Below are positions 8,118 through 16,418 of a stretch of DNA of 32,702 nt, in pieces. The stretch covers positions 1 to 32,702 of the forward strand of contig CALKXD010000287.1 of NCBI GenBank assembly GCA_938003855.1, in the 5' to 3' direction. The position numbers and the translations under genes are program-made. The notes beneath the pieces are model-generated. The model did no database searches and was not told the origin of the DNA. It saw nothing but the letters and a program-made list of their open reading frames with translations. The first letter of the stretch is position 1. Each line of letters begins with the position of its first letter. The stretch is from an uncultured Granulosicoccaceae bacterium. Lineage in GTDB: Bacteria; Pseudomonadota; Gammaproteobacteria; Granulosicoccales; Granulosicoccaceae.

Positions 8118-9041
8118 ATGAATTCAGACAACCGCCAACGACGAGTCTTAAAACGGCCCGCTAATGTTGTTGAACTGATGGAAGTTATGGGGCGCTCGGA
8201 AACTCCCGAAAGCAGAGCGGCTGGTATGGCGCTGCGTTCACGCGCGAGTGATGTCTTTATCTCTACCTACCCGAAAAGCGGTACAACCTGGATGCAGCAG
8301 GTAGTGCATCAAGTCAGGTGCGGTGGTGATGAAGATTATACCGATATCTATGATGTCGTGCCGTGGCTGGAGATGGCGCTTGCTCTGAACGTGGACCTGA
8401 CGGCGCAGCAGGCGGGTGGTTTTCGAGCTTTCAAAACGCATCGACCGTATCAGGAGTTGCCCAAACCCGGACGCTATATCAGTGTGTTTCGTGACCCGAA
8501 AACGGTGGTGCCTTCGTTTTATCGTTTTCTGGCTGACTGGTACTTTGAAGCGAGCGGTGTGTCGGTTGACGAGTTTGCACGTCTGGTGTACCTGGCATCG
8601 CCGGACGGTCACAGAAATCACTTTGCTCAGTGGCTCGAGCGCTCTCAGGAAAAAAACACGCTGCTGTTGTGTTACGAAGATATGCTGGAGAACCCCGATC
8701 AGGTCCCTGAACTGATCGCGGACTTTCTGGAGGTGCCGCTCGATGCGGCAACGCTTGCGCGCGTCAAACACAACTGCTCTCGATCCTATATGGTCGCCAA
8801 CGAAAACCTGTTCGATGATCATCTGGTCAGGCAGCAGCTGGATGCGAGTCTTGGTTTACCCCCGGGAGGCGGGTCATCGAAGGTGTTCAGTGAAAAGTCT
8901 GACAATACACCGGGCCCCGAACTTATCGCTGAGCTCGATCAGCTGTGGGCAGATACGGTTGGTCTGGATTCGGGTTTTGATAACTACCTGACGTTGCGCC
9001 AATCAATGCCCAATCCGCTGCAGGCCAGGCGTCTGTGCTAA
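8118..9041 (+). CDS. PAPS-dependent sulfotransferase domain protein
   Basis: This 307-residue protein belongs to the cytosolic (Sulfotransfer_1-type) sulfotransferase family, which moves sulfate from PAPS to hydroxyl or amine acceptors. YPKSGTTW at 51-58 is the 5'-phosphosulfate loop and SVFRDPKTVVPSF at 122-134, with R125 and S133, is the 3'-phosphate binding site. LLLCYEDML in the middle and the late GGGSSKVFSEKS segment also fit the family. There is no signal peptide or membrane segment. The ATG has only a weak ribosome binding site. No sulfate-activation genes are nearby and the acceptor cannot be guessed. Its stop is followed by a strong hairpin shared with convergent kynU. Confidence 0.9.
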   Translation: MNSDNRQRRVLKRPANVVELMEVMGRSETPESRAAGMALRSRASDVFISTYPKSGTTWMQQVVHQVRCGGDEDYTDIYDVVPWLEMALALNVDLTAQQAGGFRAFKTHRPYQELPKPGRYISVFRDPKTVVPSFYRFLADWYFEASGVSVDEFARLVYLASPDGHRNHFAQWLERSQEKNTLLLCYEDMLENPDQVPELIADFLEVPLDAATLARVKHNCSRSYMVANENLFDDHLVRQQLDASLGLPPGGGSSKVFSEKSDNTPGPELIAELDQLWADTVGLDSGFDNYLTLRQSMPNPLQARRLC

Positions 9042-9043
9042 CG

Positions 9044-9076
9044 CATGCCCGGATTAAAATACATTTCCCGGGCATG
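9044..9076. terminator. Candidate bidirectional terminator hairpin
   Basis: CATGCCCGG and CCGGGCATG make a perfect nine-base-pair stem around a 15-base AT-rich loop, between the convergent sulfotransferase and kynureninase genes. No U-run follows on either strand, so it may also be a 3'-end stabiliser. Confidence 0.5.
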
Positions 9077-9119
9077 TGTGCGGTAAGTCGTATTTGTGGT
9101 TGCCGTGTTAATACAGCGC

Positions 9120-10367
9120 TCAGGTGACCATTTTTTTAACGGCAAAGCGTTCTTCTTTCCATTCTTCGGTTCGCAGTATGTCGTGCAGGTGGTTGGCGGC
9201 GTCCCAGAGGTCAACGTAGCGTAGATACAGTGGCGCGATGCCAAAACGCAGTACATCGGGTTGACGGAAATCTCCCATTACCTTGCGGGCAATAAGGGCC
9301 TGCATAATGGCGTAGCCATGCTCGTGCGTCAGTGACACCTGACCGTTGCGTTTATTGACATCCTTCGGGCTGTAAAAACTGATCCCGTATGCAGAACAGT
9401 TATGCTCAATGAGGTCGGCAAACACTGTTGAGAGTTTTTTACCTTTGGCATACAGCGCCTCCATACTGACGTCTTCAAAAATGTCCAGCCCCGCACTGAC
9501 CGCGACCTGTGCCAGCGCAGGCTGTGTGCCGGATAACAGCGCTCGTGCACCGGCACCGGGGCGGTAGTTCAGTTCAAATTTAAAAGGTTCTGCGTGACCA
9601 TGCCATCCGGTCAGTGGCTGGCTGAACTTACCGTGATGCCGCCTGGCCACATAGGCGAAAGCCGGAGAACCCGGCCCGCCGTTGAGGTATTTGTAGGTAC
9701 AGCCAACAGCAAAGTCGACATTTTCTTCGTGCAGATTGACCGGAATGGCTCCCGCTGAGTGGCAGACATCAGAGATTACCAGTGCGCCTGCCGCATGGGC
9801 TTTCGCCGTCAGGCCTTTGATGTCGCGGATTTCGCCGGATCGATAGTCAACCTGGTTGAGTAACACCACAGCGGTGTCGTCGGTAAACAGATCTTCGATG
9901 TTGTCCGCATCGCGTCCTTCCAGTACCACGTTCATGTCACTCAGCAATGACGTGACGCCTTCAATCATGTAGAGATCAGTGGGGAATGATGCGGTTTCAC
10001 AGACAATGGTTTTTCGGCCGGGTCGCATAGAGATCGCTGCATGCAGCGTTTTATAGATATTGAGGCCGGTAGCGTCAGAGACAACCAGTTCACCGGCGTT
10101 GGCACCCAGCAGCTTTGCCACACGGTCACCGAGTGTGTCAGTCATCATGAACCAGCCAGCGGTATTCCAGCTGGTTACCAGGCCTTTGGCCCAGTCTTCT
10201 GTCAGCGATGTCTGTATTTTCGACAGGGCGTGTTTCGGCATCGGTCCCAGTGAGTTGCCGCAAAGATATATCACCCCATCCGGTAGGAAGAACTCATCGC
10301 GCTTGTGCGAAAGCGGATCTCCCTGGTCCATTGCTATTGCGTCGTCGCGGGTGACCGGTGTTGTCAT
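9120..10367 (-). CDS. kynU: Kynureninase
   Basis: Kynureninase is a PLP enzyme that cleaves L-kynurenine to anthranilate and alanine in tryptophan breakdown. The 415-residue protein shows the N-terminal YLCGNSLGP motif, SDATGLNIYK, the DVCHSAGAIPV segment with the PLP-contacting Asp, and CTYKYLNGGPG, where K226 is the Schiff-base lysine. The length matches bacterial KynU. The frame continues 37 codons upstream, but the ATG at 10367 has GGAG nine bases before it and begins the conserved part. No tryptophan dioxygenase or formamidase gene is next to it, so the rest of the pathway must lie elsewhere. Confidence 0.96.
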   Translation of the reverse strand: MTTPVTRDDAIAMDQGDPLSHKRDEFFLPDGVIYLCGNSLGPMPKHALSKIQTSLTEDWAKGLVTSWNTAGWFMMTDTLGDRVAKLLGANAGELVVSDATGLNIYKTLHAAISMRPGRKTIVCETASFPTDLYMIEGVTSLLSDMNVVLEGRDADNIEDLFTDDTAVVLLNQVDYRSGEIRDIKGLTAKAHAAGALVISDVCHSAGAIPVNLHEENVDFAVGCTYKYLNGGPGSPAFAYVARRHHGKFSQPLTGWHGHAEPFKFELNYRPGAGARALLSGTQPALAQVAVSAGLDIFEDVSMEALYAKGKKLSTVFADLIEHNCSAYGISFYSPKDVNKRNGQVSLTHEHGYAIMQALIARKVMGDFRQPDVLRFGIAPLYLRYVDLWDAANHLHDILRTEEWKEERFAVKKMVT

Positions 10368-10522
10368 TGTAAAGTGCTCCGGTGAGTTACGGTAATGCCG
10401 GGGGCGGCAACGGCAGTTTACGCGTTTTTCCTCGATGATTGGGGAATACGATATCAGGTTGCAAGCGTCGATTCCCACAACGATAAAACCTTACGGCGGG
10501 AAGTTATCACCCCTGTGAGCCA

Positions 10523-10550
10523 TTGACATTTCCGTCCTGTTACTTAACCC
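10523..10550 (+). promoter_or_regulatory. Possible promoter for the lipoprotein/subtilase/MBL cassette
   Basis: A perfect TTGACA -35 box is followed after 16 bases by TAACCC, a poor -10 box, in the divergent gap between kynU and the plus-strand cassette. Only the -35 element is convincing. Confidence 0.25.
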
Positions 10551-10642
10551 TTGTCCTGTGATTGTTTTGTGTGTGTCGACGCTACCGACACGCCGCAACA
10601 CCGCCGTGTTCAGCGCGGCGTTAAAAGGAGAGGAGAACAGGG

Positions 10643-11287
10643 ATGTGGCATATACCAGGCGCGATCTTGATAGCGATTACACTGTGGTTGAGCACAGGCT
10701 GTACCTATTTAACGCCACCGCTTCAGCGACCGGTCATTGAGGACAAGCTCGGTCCGAGTCTGTTTGCCAGAGACGAGGTCATGGGCACGTTGTCTCTCAC
10801 ACCGGAGCGGCGGGTTGTGCTGGTCAATTTTGCCAATCAACGGTTCTGCGCCGAAGCGCCAACTGAGGTGGGTCTTGACCTGTCCCGTTTACTGCAAACA
10901 GATGTTGCCGCCGATGCACCGGGCAAAGGCGCGGTCGCTTTGGGCCTGCTGATCGGATCAAGCAATAGTAACTCGGTGTTAAATAAGCGCTCTCAGGCAA
11001 TTCAGTTGTTTCTAGCGAACTCCTACTACACCTGCCAGATGTATTTAAACGGCGCAATCAGCGGCGAGCAACTGGTCGAGTTGCAACTGAAAACCCTCAA
11101 CAGCATTGCACCGATTCTTGAAATAGAATTGCCACTGCTCTATCAGGGCAATGAAGAGGCGGCTGCCAGGCCGGGGGCATCGCGCTATCTACCGTTGGAC
11201 ACCAGCGAAATTCTTGATGATCTGTTTCGTGGTTCGTTGCAGTCGTCCGACGAAGAACAGGAAAAATCCGCGCAGCCGGGAGAGTAA
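10643..11287 (+). CDS. Putative lipoprotein of unknown function
   Basis: The 214-residue protein begins with a hydrophobic stretch ending LSTGC, so Cys20 could be lipidated; the lipobox is atypical because Ser instead of Leu is at -3 and there is no N-terminal Lys or Arg. VLVNFANQRFCAEAP at about 61-75 resembles a Phe-Cys-Ala-Glu motif that I recall from uncharacterised proteobacterial lipoproteins. A region near 100-150 contains YYTCQMYLNG, so a second Cys could pair with the first. The tail is acidic. AGGAGAGGAG before the ATG is a strong ribosome binding site. It is followed after 45 bases by the subtilase gene, probably in one transcript. Its function is unknown. Confidence 0.7.
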   Translation: MWHIPGAILIAITLWLSTGCTYLTPPLQRPVIEDKLGPSLFARDEVMGTLSLTPERRVVLVNFANQRFCAEAPTEVGLDLSRLLQTDVAADAPGKGAVALGLLIGSSNSNSVLNKRSQAIQLFLANSYYTCQMYLNGAISGEQLVELQLKTLNSIAPILEIELPLLYQGNEEAAARPGASRYLPLDTSEILDDLFRGSLQSSDEEQEKSAQPGE

Positions 11288-11332
11288 ACAGCCACTGGCA
11301 AATCACAGCGTTTGCTGCACCATGGAGTGACA

Positions 11333-13483
11333 ATGGCTAAGACAACATCCACTGCCCGAAGGCTGCACCCGAGACTTCGGTTGCTGAGAAATGGCAGCAA
11401 AGAGGTTAACGGCTGCCGTACCGAACTGTGCACAACAGTCGCAAGACGCGGGATTGATTCAGGTACAGACAATGCGATGCCGACACAGATATCGGGATTG
11501 GATCTGACCGCGGCACAACAGCAGTCGGTTCAGGCTGATTTCAGTGCGCGGTCTATCAGCGTGCAGCGGACGGCTGGTAAAAAGTTGCCCGGACGCAAAC
11601 CGATGGAGCAACAGGAGAAAGCAGACGACAGTTTCGTTAACGTTTTTATCAGCGTTGAAACCGGCTATGGTGATCACTCGACCAATATTGCCGAAGTTGT
11701 TCAGTCGGTTACCGCTTTATGTCAGCGGCATGGCGTCGATACTGACCACAACGGTTTGACCGAGCAGGTCAGACTAAGTGGTAACCTGTTGCTCGCTACG
11801 GTACCTATTTCGTCGCTCGATGCACTGGAGCAGGATGCGCGGGTATCGTTTGTACAGCCTGCCGAACCCTTAAAGCTCGATATCCCACGTGGCAGTCCTG
11901 CAGCAAAGCCATCTAAAAGCCGATTCCGGCTCGATAAACATCATCGCTACGGTGAAAATATCATTATCGGCATCATCGATGTGGGTGGCTTTGATTTTAC
12001 CCACCAGGATTTCCTCAAAGAAAACGGCAGGACCCGTTTTACCCATCTATGGGATCAGGGGGGAGATTTTCGTTCAGCACCGGATGGATTTAACTACGGT
12101 TCCGAATTCACTGAAATGCACTTCAATAATGCCCTTGATGCAGAGCGCGAGGGGGGAATGCCGGCGTTGCTGCTGGAGCCTCAGTCACAATCCATGGTCG
12201 GTTCCCATGCAACCCATGTCGCCGGTATTGCGGCGGGTAATTCGGGTGTTTGCCGCAATGCAGAGATTGCCGCTGTATTGATTGATGTGCCGCAGCCAAC
12301 AGATGATCGTCAGCGGCGTCAATTTACATTTTCTGATTCAAGCCGGGTAACACATGCGGTGGAGTATCTGCTGGGTATCGCCCGCGAGCGCCGCAAACCA
12401 ATTTCGATCAATATCAGCCTGGGCACCAATGGCGGAGGGCACGACGGCTCGAGTGGTGTCACACGCTGGATCGATAATGCAATGCAGCAACCCGGTCGCA
12501 GTATCTGTCTAGCTGCCGGGAACGCCGGGCAGGAGCGCGGCCTCAGTGATCGCGATTTCGGCTGGATTGCCGGTCGTATCCACAGTAGCGGCCGTATAGC
12601 CTCGCGCGGGCTGGATGCAGAGCTTGGCTGGGTGGTGGTTGGCAATGGCATTCACGACCTATCAGAAAACGAGCTTGAAATCTGGTACAGCGCCCAGGAT
12701 CGATTCATTGTCGAGTTACTCCCGCCTGGAGACGACCGTTGGCTGCGGGTAGAGCCTCAGGACTTCATCGAAAATAAACGCCTCAAGGATGGCACGGTCG
12801 TGTCAATCTATAACGAGCTTTATCATCCATCGAACGGTGTAAATGCGATCTCACTGTATTTGTCACCCCATCTGGAGCCGCGCAATATTCGCGGGGTGCG
12901 GGCCGGGGTCTGGCGCGTGCGTTTGATCGGCGAGGAAATTCGCAACGGCGAGTTCCATTGCTGGATAGAGCGGGACGACCCCGCCGAGATTGGTCAGGCA
13001 GAGCAACAGCGACTGATGCGATTTCCGTCATTTTTTTCCGAATATTCTAATGTTGACTCGCATTCTATCTCGTCACTGGCCTGTGGTAATGCCACTGTTG
13101 CGGTCGCTAATTACAACGCCTCGACCAATAAGATGAACATCACCAGCAGTCAGGGGCCTACTAGAGATAATCGCTATAAACCCGACCTGGCCGCACCGGG
13201 GACAGATATCACTGCTGCCAAAGGATTTGCTGCGGATGGTGATGACTGGATAACCATGAGCGGCACCAGTATGGCCAGTCCCTATGTGGCCGGTGTTATT
13301 GGACTGATGTTGAACGCAAACCCGGAGCTCAATTCCCGTCAGTGTCTGGGCATTCTGCAGAGGACCAGTGTGCCGCTGCCCGGCCGGACCTATGAATGGA
13401 CCAACGATGCGGGGTTTGGCCGCGTCGACGCTAATCAGGCCATTGCAGAAGCGGTGGATTTCACCAAGCGGACGGAACGCTGA
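11333..13483 (+). CDS. S8 family subtilisin-like serine protease
   Basis: The 716-residue protein carries the full subtilase triad: D216 in GIIDVGG, H292 in SHATHVAG and S646 in GTSMASP, with oxyanion Asn397 in AAGN. Roughly 200 residues precede the catalytic domain. About 250 residues lie between N397 and S646, far more than in subtilisin, and include a beta-rich part (LEIWYSAQDRFIVELL and GVRAGVWRVRLIG) reminiscent of the jelly-roll insert of Csp-type subtilases. No clear signal peptide is visible, so it may be cytoplasmic. GGAG five bases before the ATG at 11333 decides the start over an in-frame ATG seven codons earlier. The MBL-fold gene begins 16 bases after its stop, which points to an operon. 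Confidence 0.9.
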   Translation: MAKTTSTARRLHPRLRLLRNGSKEVNGCRTELCTTVARRGIDSGTDNAMPTQISGLDLTAAQQQSVQADFSARSISVQRTAGKKLPGRKPMEQQEKADDSFVNVFISVETGYGDHSTNIAEVVQSVTALCQRHGVDTDHNGLTEQVRLSGNLLLATVPISSLDALEQDARVSFVQPAEPLKLDIPRGSPAAKPSKSRFRLDKHHRYGENIIIGIIDVGGFDFTHQDFLKENGRTRFTHLWDQGGDFRSAPDGFNYGSEFTEMHFNNALDAEREGGMPALLLEPQSQSMVGSHATHVAGIAAGNSGVCRNAEIAAVLIDVPQPTDDRQRRQFTFSDSSRVTHAVEYLLGIARERRKPISINISLGTNGGGHDGSSGVTRWIDNAMQQPGRSICLAAGNAGQERGLSDRDFGWIAGRIHSSGRIASRGLDAELGWVVVGNGIHDLSENELEIWYSAQDRFIVELLPPGDDRWLRVEPQDFIENKRLKDGTVVSIYNELYHPSNGVNAISLYLSPHLEPRNIRGVRAGVWRVRLIGEEIRNGEFHCWIERDDPAEIGQAEQQRLMRFPSFFSEYSNVDSHSISSLACGNATVAVANYNASTNKMNITSSQGPTRDNRYKPDLAAPGTDITAAKGFAADGDDWITMSGTSMASPYVAGVIGLMLNANPELNSRQCLGILQRTSVPLPGRTYEWTNDAGFGRVDANQAIAEAVDFTKRTER

Positions 13484-13499
13484 TGGCAGGTGCCTACCG

Positions 13500-14816
13500 A
13501 TGAAATTGCAACTGTTCGATTCCGCTGAGGGCGACTGTCTGTTGCTGCAGAGCGCTGATGGCAGGAACATACTCTGTGACGGCGGTCGAAGCTCCAGTTT
13601 CCGTAGGCACACGCGTGAGCATTTTGATGAATTGCTTGGCAGTGGCGGGCAACTCGACTACCTCTATGTCTCTCATGTTGATCAGGACCACATCCAGGGC
13701 ATAGAGCAACTTCTCAAAGATGCCCTGGCATGGCAGGTGTACGATTATCACCACGATAATGGCGATAGCGTGCGCAAGCCGGAGGCACCGCGTCCGCCGC
13801 CAATCGGTGGTATCTGGCATAATTCATTTGGTGATCAGGTTGGTGATAATCTGGGTGAAATATCTGATCTGCTGGCGCAGTCTGTCCCCGTGATGTTTGC
13901 GTCGGGTCTTCCTGACCTTGAGCACGCGGCCTACGAGGCGCGCAACATTGCGGCATCGATACCACAGGCATTGCGTGTCTCGCGGTTTTGTCAGCCGGAT
14001 CTACTCGATATACCCATCAATGTGCTGCCGGATAACCCCTGTGCATCACCGCTATTGTATACCGACGGCACTGTTCGTAAATTTTCCGTCGGGTCTCTTG
14101 AGTTAACGTTACTCGGACCCACCGAAAAAGCGCTGGATGACCTCCGCGAAGGCTGGAATAACTGGCTCGCCAGTAGCGGCGGTGAAAAAGCCGTAAAAAA
14201 ATTTCACGACTATATAGAAAAACAGCTGGCACGTTTTGCCACCGGTAGCCTCTCTACTACACCGTTTGATCTATTTAACTGGAACGGAATTCCAGACTTC
14301 CGGGGTGTGACCACGCCGAATGTGGCGTCCCTGATGTTTATGATCGAAGAGGATGGTAAGCGGGTGCTGTTTACCGGTGACTCGCAGCAGGATGTCATAC
14401 TCGATGCGCTGGCCGAGGCCGGGTATCTCGACGATGGTTTTATCCATGTTGATGTGCTCAAAGTGCCGCACCACGGGTCAGAGCATAATATGGACAAAAA
14501 CTTTGCCAGACGCGTATCAGCAGATCACTATGTGTTCTGCGGTGATGGCAGTAATGGCAACCCGGAACCGTCTGTGATTGATATTCTGTATAAATCGAGA
14601 ATCGGTCCGGTCAGTCGCCGGGCCATGGCGCCGGAAGCTGATAACCGTGATTTTACATTTTGGTTCAGCACCGCGCTGGACAAGCTCAATCCGCAAAGCG
14701 TCAATCACGAAAAATTTAAAAAAACGCTGAGCAAAAGTTTGCAGCGGCAGACTGAAAGCGGCAGTTTATTGCAGTTGAAATTTGTTGACGGCGACTATTT
14801 AACAATTGCGGTATAG
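13500..14816 (+). CDS. Metallo-beta-lactamase-fold hydrolase, ComEC/Rec2-like
   Basis: The 438-residue protein opens with FDSAEGDCLLL and ILCDGG, as in the soluble MBL domain of ComEC relatives. HVDQDH at 59-64 is the HxDxDH metal site, D294 in FTGDSQ the bridging Asp and KVPHHGS with H324 and H325 the late motif. Such proteins are two-metal hydrolases, often acting on nucleic acids or phosphodiesters; the substrate here is unknown. No signal or membrane segment is present. The frame is open upstream inside the subtilase gene, but ATG 13500 has AGGTG before it and begins the conserved domain. The tight spacing to the subtilase suggests joint function. Confidence 0.85.
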   Translation: MKLQLFDSAEGDCLLLQSADGRNILCDGGRSSSFRRHTREHFDELLGSGGQLDYLYVSHVDQDHIQGIEQLLKDALAWQVYDYHHDNGDSVRKPEAPRPPPIGGIWHNSFGDQVGDNLGEISDLLAQSVPVMFASGLPDLEHAAYEARNIAASIPQALRVSRFCQPDLLDIPINVLPDNPCASPLLYTDGTVRKFSVGSLELTLLGPTEKALDDLREGWNNWLASSGGEKAVKKFHDYIEKQLARFATGSLSTTPFDLFNWNGIPDFRGVTTPNVASLMFMIEEDGKRVLFTGDSQQDVILDALAEAGYLDDGFIHVDVLKVPHHGSEHNMDKNFARRVSADHYVFCGDGSNGNPEPSVIDILYKSRIGPVSRRAMAPEADNRDFTFWFSTALDKLNPQSVNHEKFKKTLSKSLQRQTESGSLLQLKFVDGDYLTIAV

Positions 14817-14817
14817 A

Positions 14818-14841
14818 GCCGGACTGCCGACAGCGTCCGGC
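14818..14841. terminator. Candidate bidirectional terminator hairpin
   Basis: GCCGGAC and GTCCGGC form a perfect seven-base-pair stem with a ten-base loop between the convergent MBL gene and the ABC permease gene. CGGTTGTT follows on the plus strand, a poor U-tract. Confidence 0.5.
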
Positions 14842-14855
14842 CGGTTGTTATGCGC

Positions 14856-15608
14856 TTATCGCTTTGCCGCATAGTAGGAGACGCGGCGCTCCAGGTAAGC
14901 CAGAAACTCCGAAATTGTAAATGCCAGTGCAAACAACACCAGTAGCACGGCCCAGAAATGCTCCATTAAAAAGTTGTTCGCGTAGAGTTCGAACAGGGCC
15001 CCGAAACCGACGATAGAAATTAGCAGCTGGCCGATAATTACCCCTTTAACGGCGCGTATAACACCGATACGCACGCCGCCCAGTATTTCCGGCAGTGCCG
15101 CCCAGAAGTACACCTTGCTGAATGCTGCCCACGGAGAGGCGCCGAAACTGTGTGCCATCTCGAGCAGTGAACGGTTGATCTGCATGACCCCGGCTCTGGC
15201 ATTTAGAATGATTATCCAGATGGCAAACAATGTGGTGGTGATAATGATGGATTTCATGCCAAATCCGAATAGCACCATCAACACCGGTACCAGTGCTGTT
15301 AACGGGGCACTGAGAAATATATTTACCCATGGCAGCAGCAGTTCGTCGAGCAGGCGGTTCTTACCCATCAGTATGCCGGTGGGTATGCCAATAGCTACCG
15401 CAAAGAAAACGCCGGCGCTGAATGCGTAGGCTGTTTCGTACAGGGCTTTTTGAAACGCCGCCGACCCGATAATCTCAAACAGTGTGGTGATCACCGCTGA
15501 CAGCGGTGGTAGAAAAAATGACACTTCTGTGCGACCAATGATTTCCCACAGTAATCCCCAGATTAACAGTGACGACATTCCGGGCAAACGTACACCGAAG
15601 ACTTTCAT
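14856..15608 (-). CDS. ABC transporter permease (TauC/SsuC-like), second permease
   Basis: The 250-residue membrane protein has about six hydrophobic segments and an EAA-type cytoplasmic loop starting EMAHSFGASPWAAF with ALPEILGGVRIG, the contact site for the ATPase. It belongs to the BPD_transp_1 family of taurine, sulfonate, nitrate or thiamine-precursor importers. The ATG lies just after the ATPase stop, with GGAG seven bases upstream inside that gene's end. It is the last gene of the minus-strand order binding protein, permease, ATPase, permease. Two different permease genes suggest a heterodimeric channel. Confidence 0.9.
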   Translation of the reverse strand: MKVFGVRLPGMSSLLIWGLLWEIIGRTEVSFFLPPLSAVITTLFEIIGSAAFQKALYETAYAFSAGVFFAVAIGIPTGILMGKNRLLDELLLPWVNIFLSAPLTALVPVLMVLFGFGMKSIIITTTLFAIWIIILNARAGVMQINRSLLEMAHSFGASPWAAFSKVYFWAALPEILGGVRIGVIRAVKGVIIGQLLISIVGFGALFELYANNFLMEHFWAVLLVLFALAFTISEFLAYLERRVSYYAAKR

Positions 15609-15611
15609 TGC

Positions 15612-16418
15612 CTACTCCACGTACGATCTGAGTGAATCCCAGATTTCATCGACGATGTCGAGGTACTCGGGATCACGGCGGATACTGTGCGAATCTTTCT
15701 CTCGCAGCCCGGTCGGGCGGATAATATCGGATACCCGACTGGGGCGTGGCAGCAATATAGCGATTTGGTCTGATACGTAAACCGCTTCTTCTATGGAGTG
15801 GGTTACAAATATGAATGTTTTGTTTTCATTAGCGACAAGCGCGAGAAGGTCTTCCTGAAACTTGCGTCGTGTTTGCTCATCGACGGCTGAGAATGGCTCG
15901 TCCATTAACAAGACATCGGCGTCCACTGAAAGCGCTCTGGCCAGTCCCACACGCTGACGCATTCCCCCGGATAATTCGTGCGGGTAGCTTTTTTCAAAAC
16001 CGGCCAGCCCGACATCCTTGATGTATTTGCTGGCAATGTCCTCGCGTTCTGATTTTGCCATACCGCGTAACTCAAGGCCAAATGAGACATTGCGAATTAC
16101 TGAGGCCCACGGCAGCAGGGCAAAGTCCTGGAAGACAAAAGCCCGATCCGGTCCCGGGCCATCAACGGCCTTGCCATCAACTTCTATGTCGCCTGCGGTG
16201 GGGTCGAGAAGGCCGGCGATGATCTTTAACAGTGTGGTTTTGCCACAACCGGACGGACCGAGTAGAGAGGTTAACTGGCCGCGCGGAAAGTCGAGCGACA
16301 GGTCTTTTAAGGCTTCGACCGGCCCGTAGTTCTTTGTGACGTTGCGCACCGAAACGGCAATATCCTGTTTGCCGGAGTCGATAGTCGCTATCGTGCTGTC
16401 AGTCTGAGGCATAGCCAC
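15612..16418 (-). CDS. ABC transporter ATPase (TauB/SsuB-like)
   Basis: The protein has 268 residues with Walker A GPSGCGKT at 54-61, Q-loop in FVFQDFALLPW, signature LSGGMRQR, Walker B LLMDEP followed by FSAVDEQTR, and the switch His in FVTHS. It powers import through the two neighbouring permeases. The start is GTG at 16418 with AAGGAA six bases upstream; an ATG two codons later is too far from that site. Its start overlaps the end of the first permease gene by 20 bases, so translation is probably coupled. The C-terminal segment beyond the ATPase core (LPRPSRVSDIIRP) is typical of nitrate/sulfonate/taurine-type ATPases. Confidence 0.93.
   Translation of the reverse strand: MAMPQTDSTIATIDSGKQDIAVSVRNVTKNYGPVEALKDLSLDFPRGQLTSLLGPSGCGKTTLLKIIAGLLDPTAGDIEVDGKAVDGPGPDRAFVFQDFALLPWASVIRNVSFGLELRGMAKSEREDIASKYIKDVGLAGFEKSYPHELSGGMRQRVGLARALSVDADVLLMDEPFSAVDEQTRRKFQEDLLALVANENKTFIFVTHSIEEAVYVSDQIAILLPRPSRVSDIIRPTGLREKDSHSIRRDPEYLDIVDEIWDSLRSYVE

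Noticed and set aside
8238-8822. 194-codon minus-strand frame
   Set aside because: Exact antisense of the sulfotransferase gene, whose motifs prove the plus-strand reading.
13073-13612. 179-codon minus-strand frame
   Set aside because: Antisense of the subtilase end and MBL start; no motif and no ribosome binding site.
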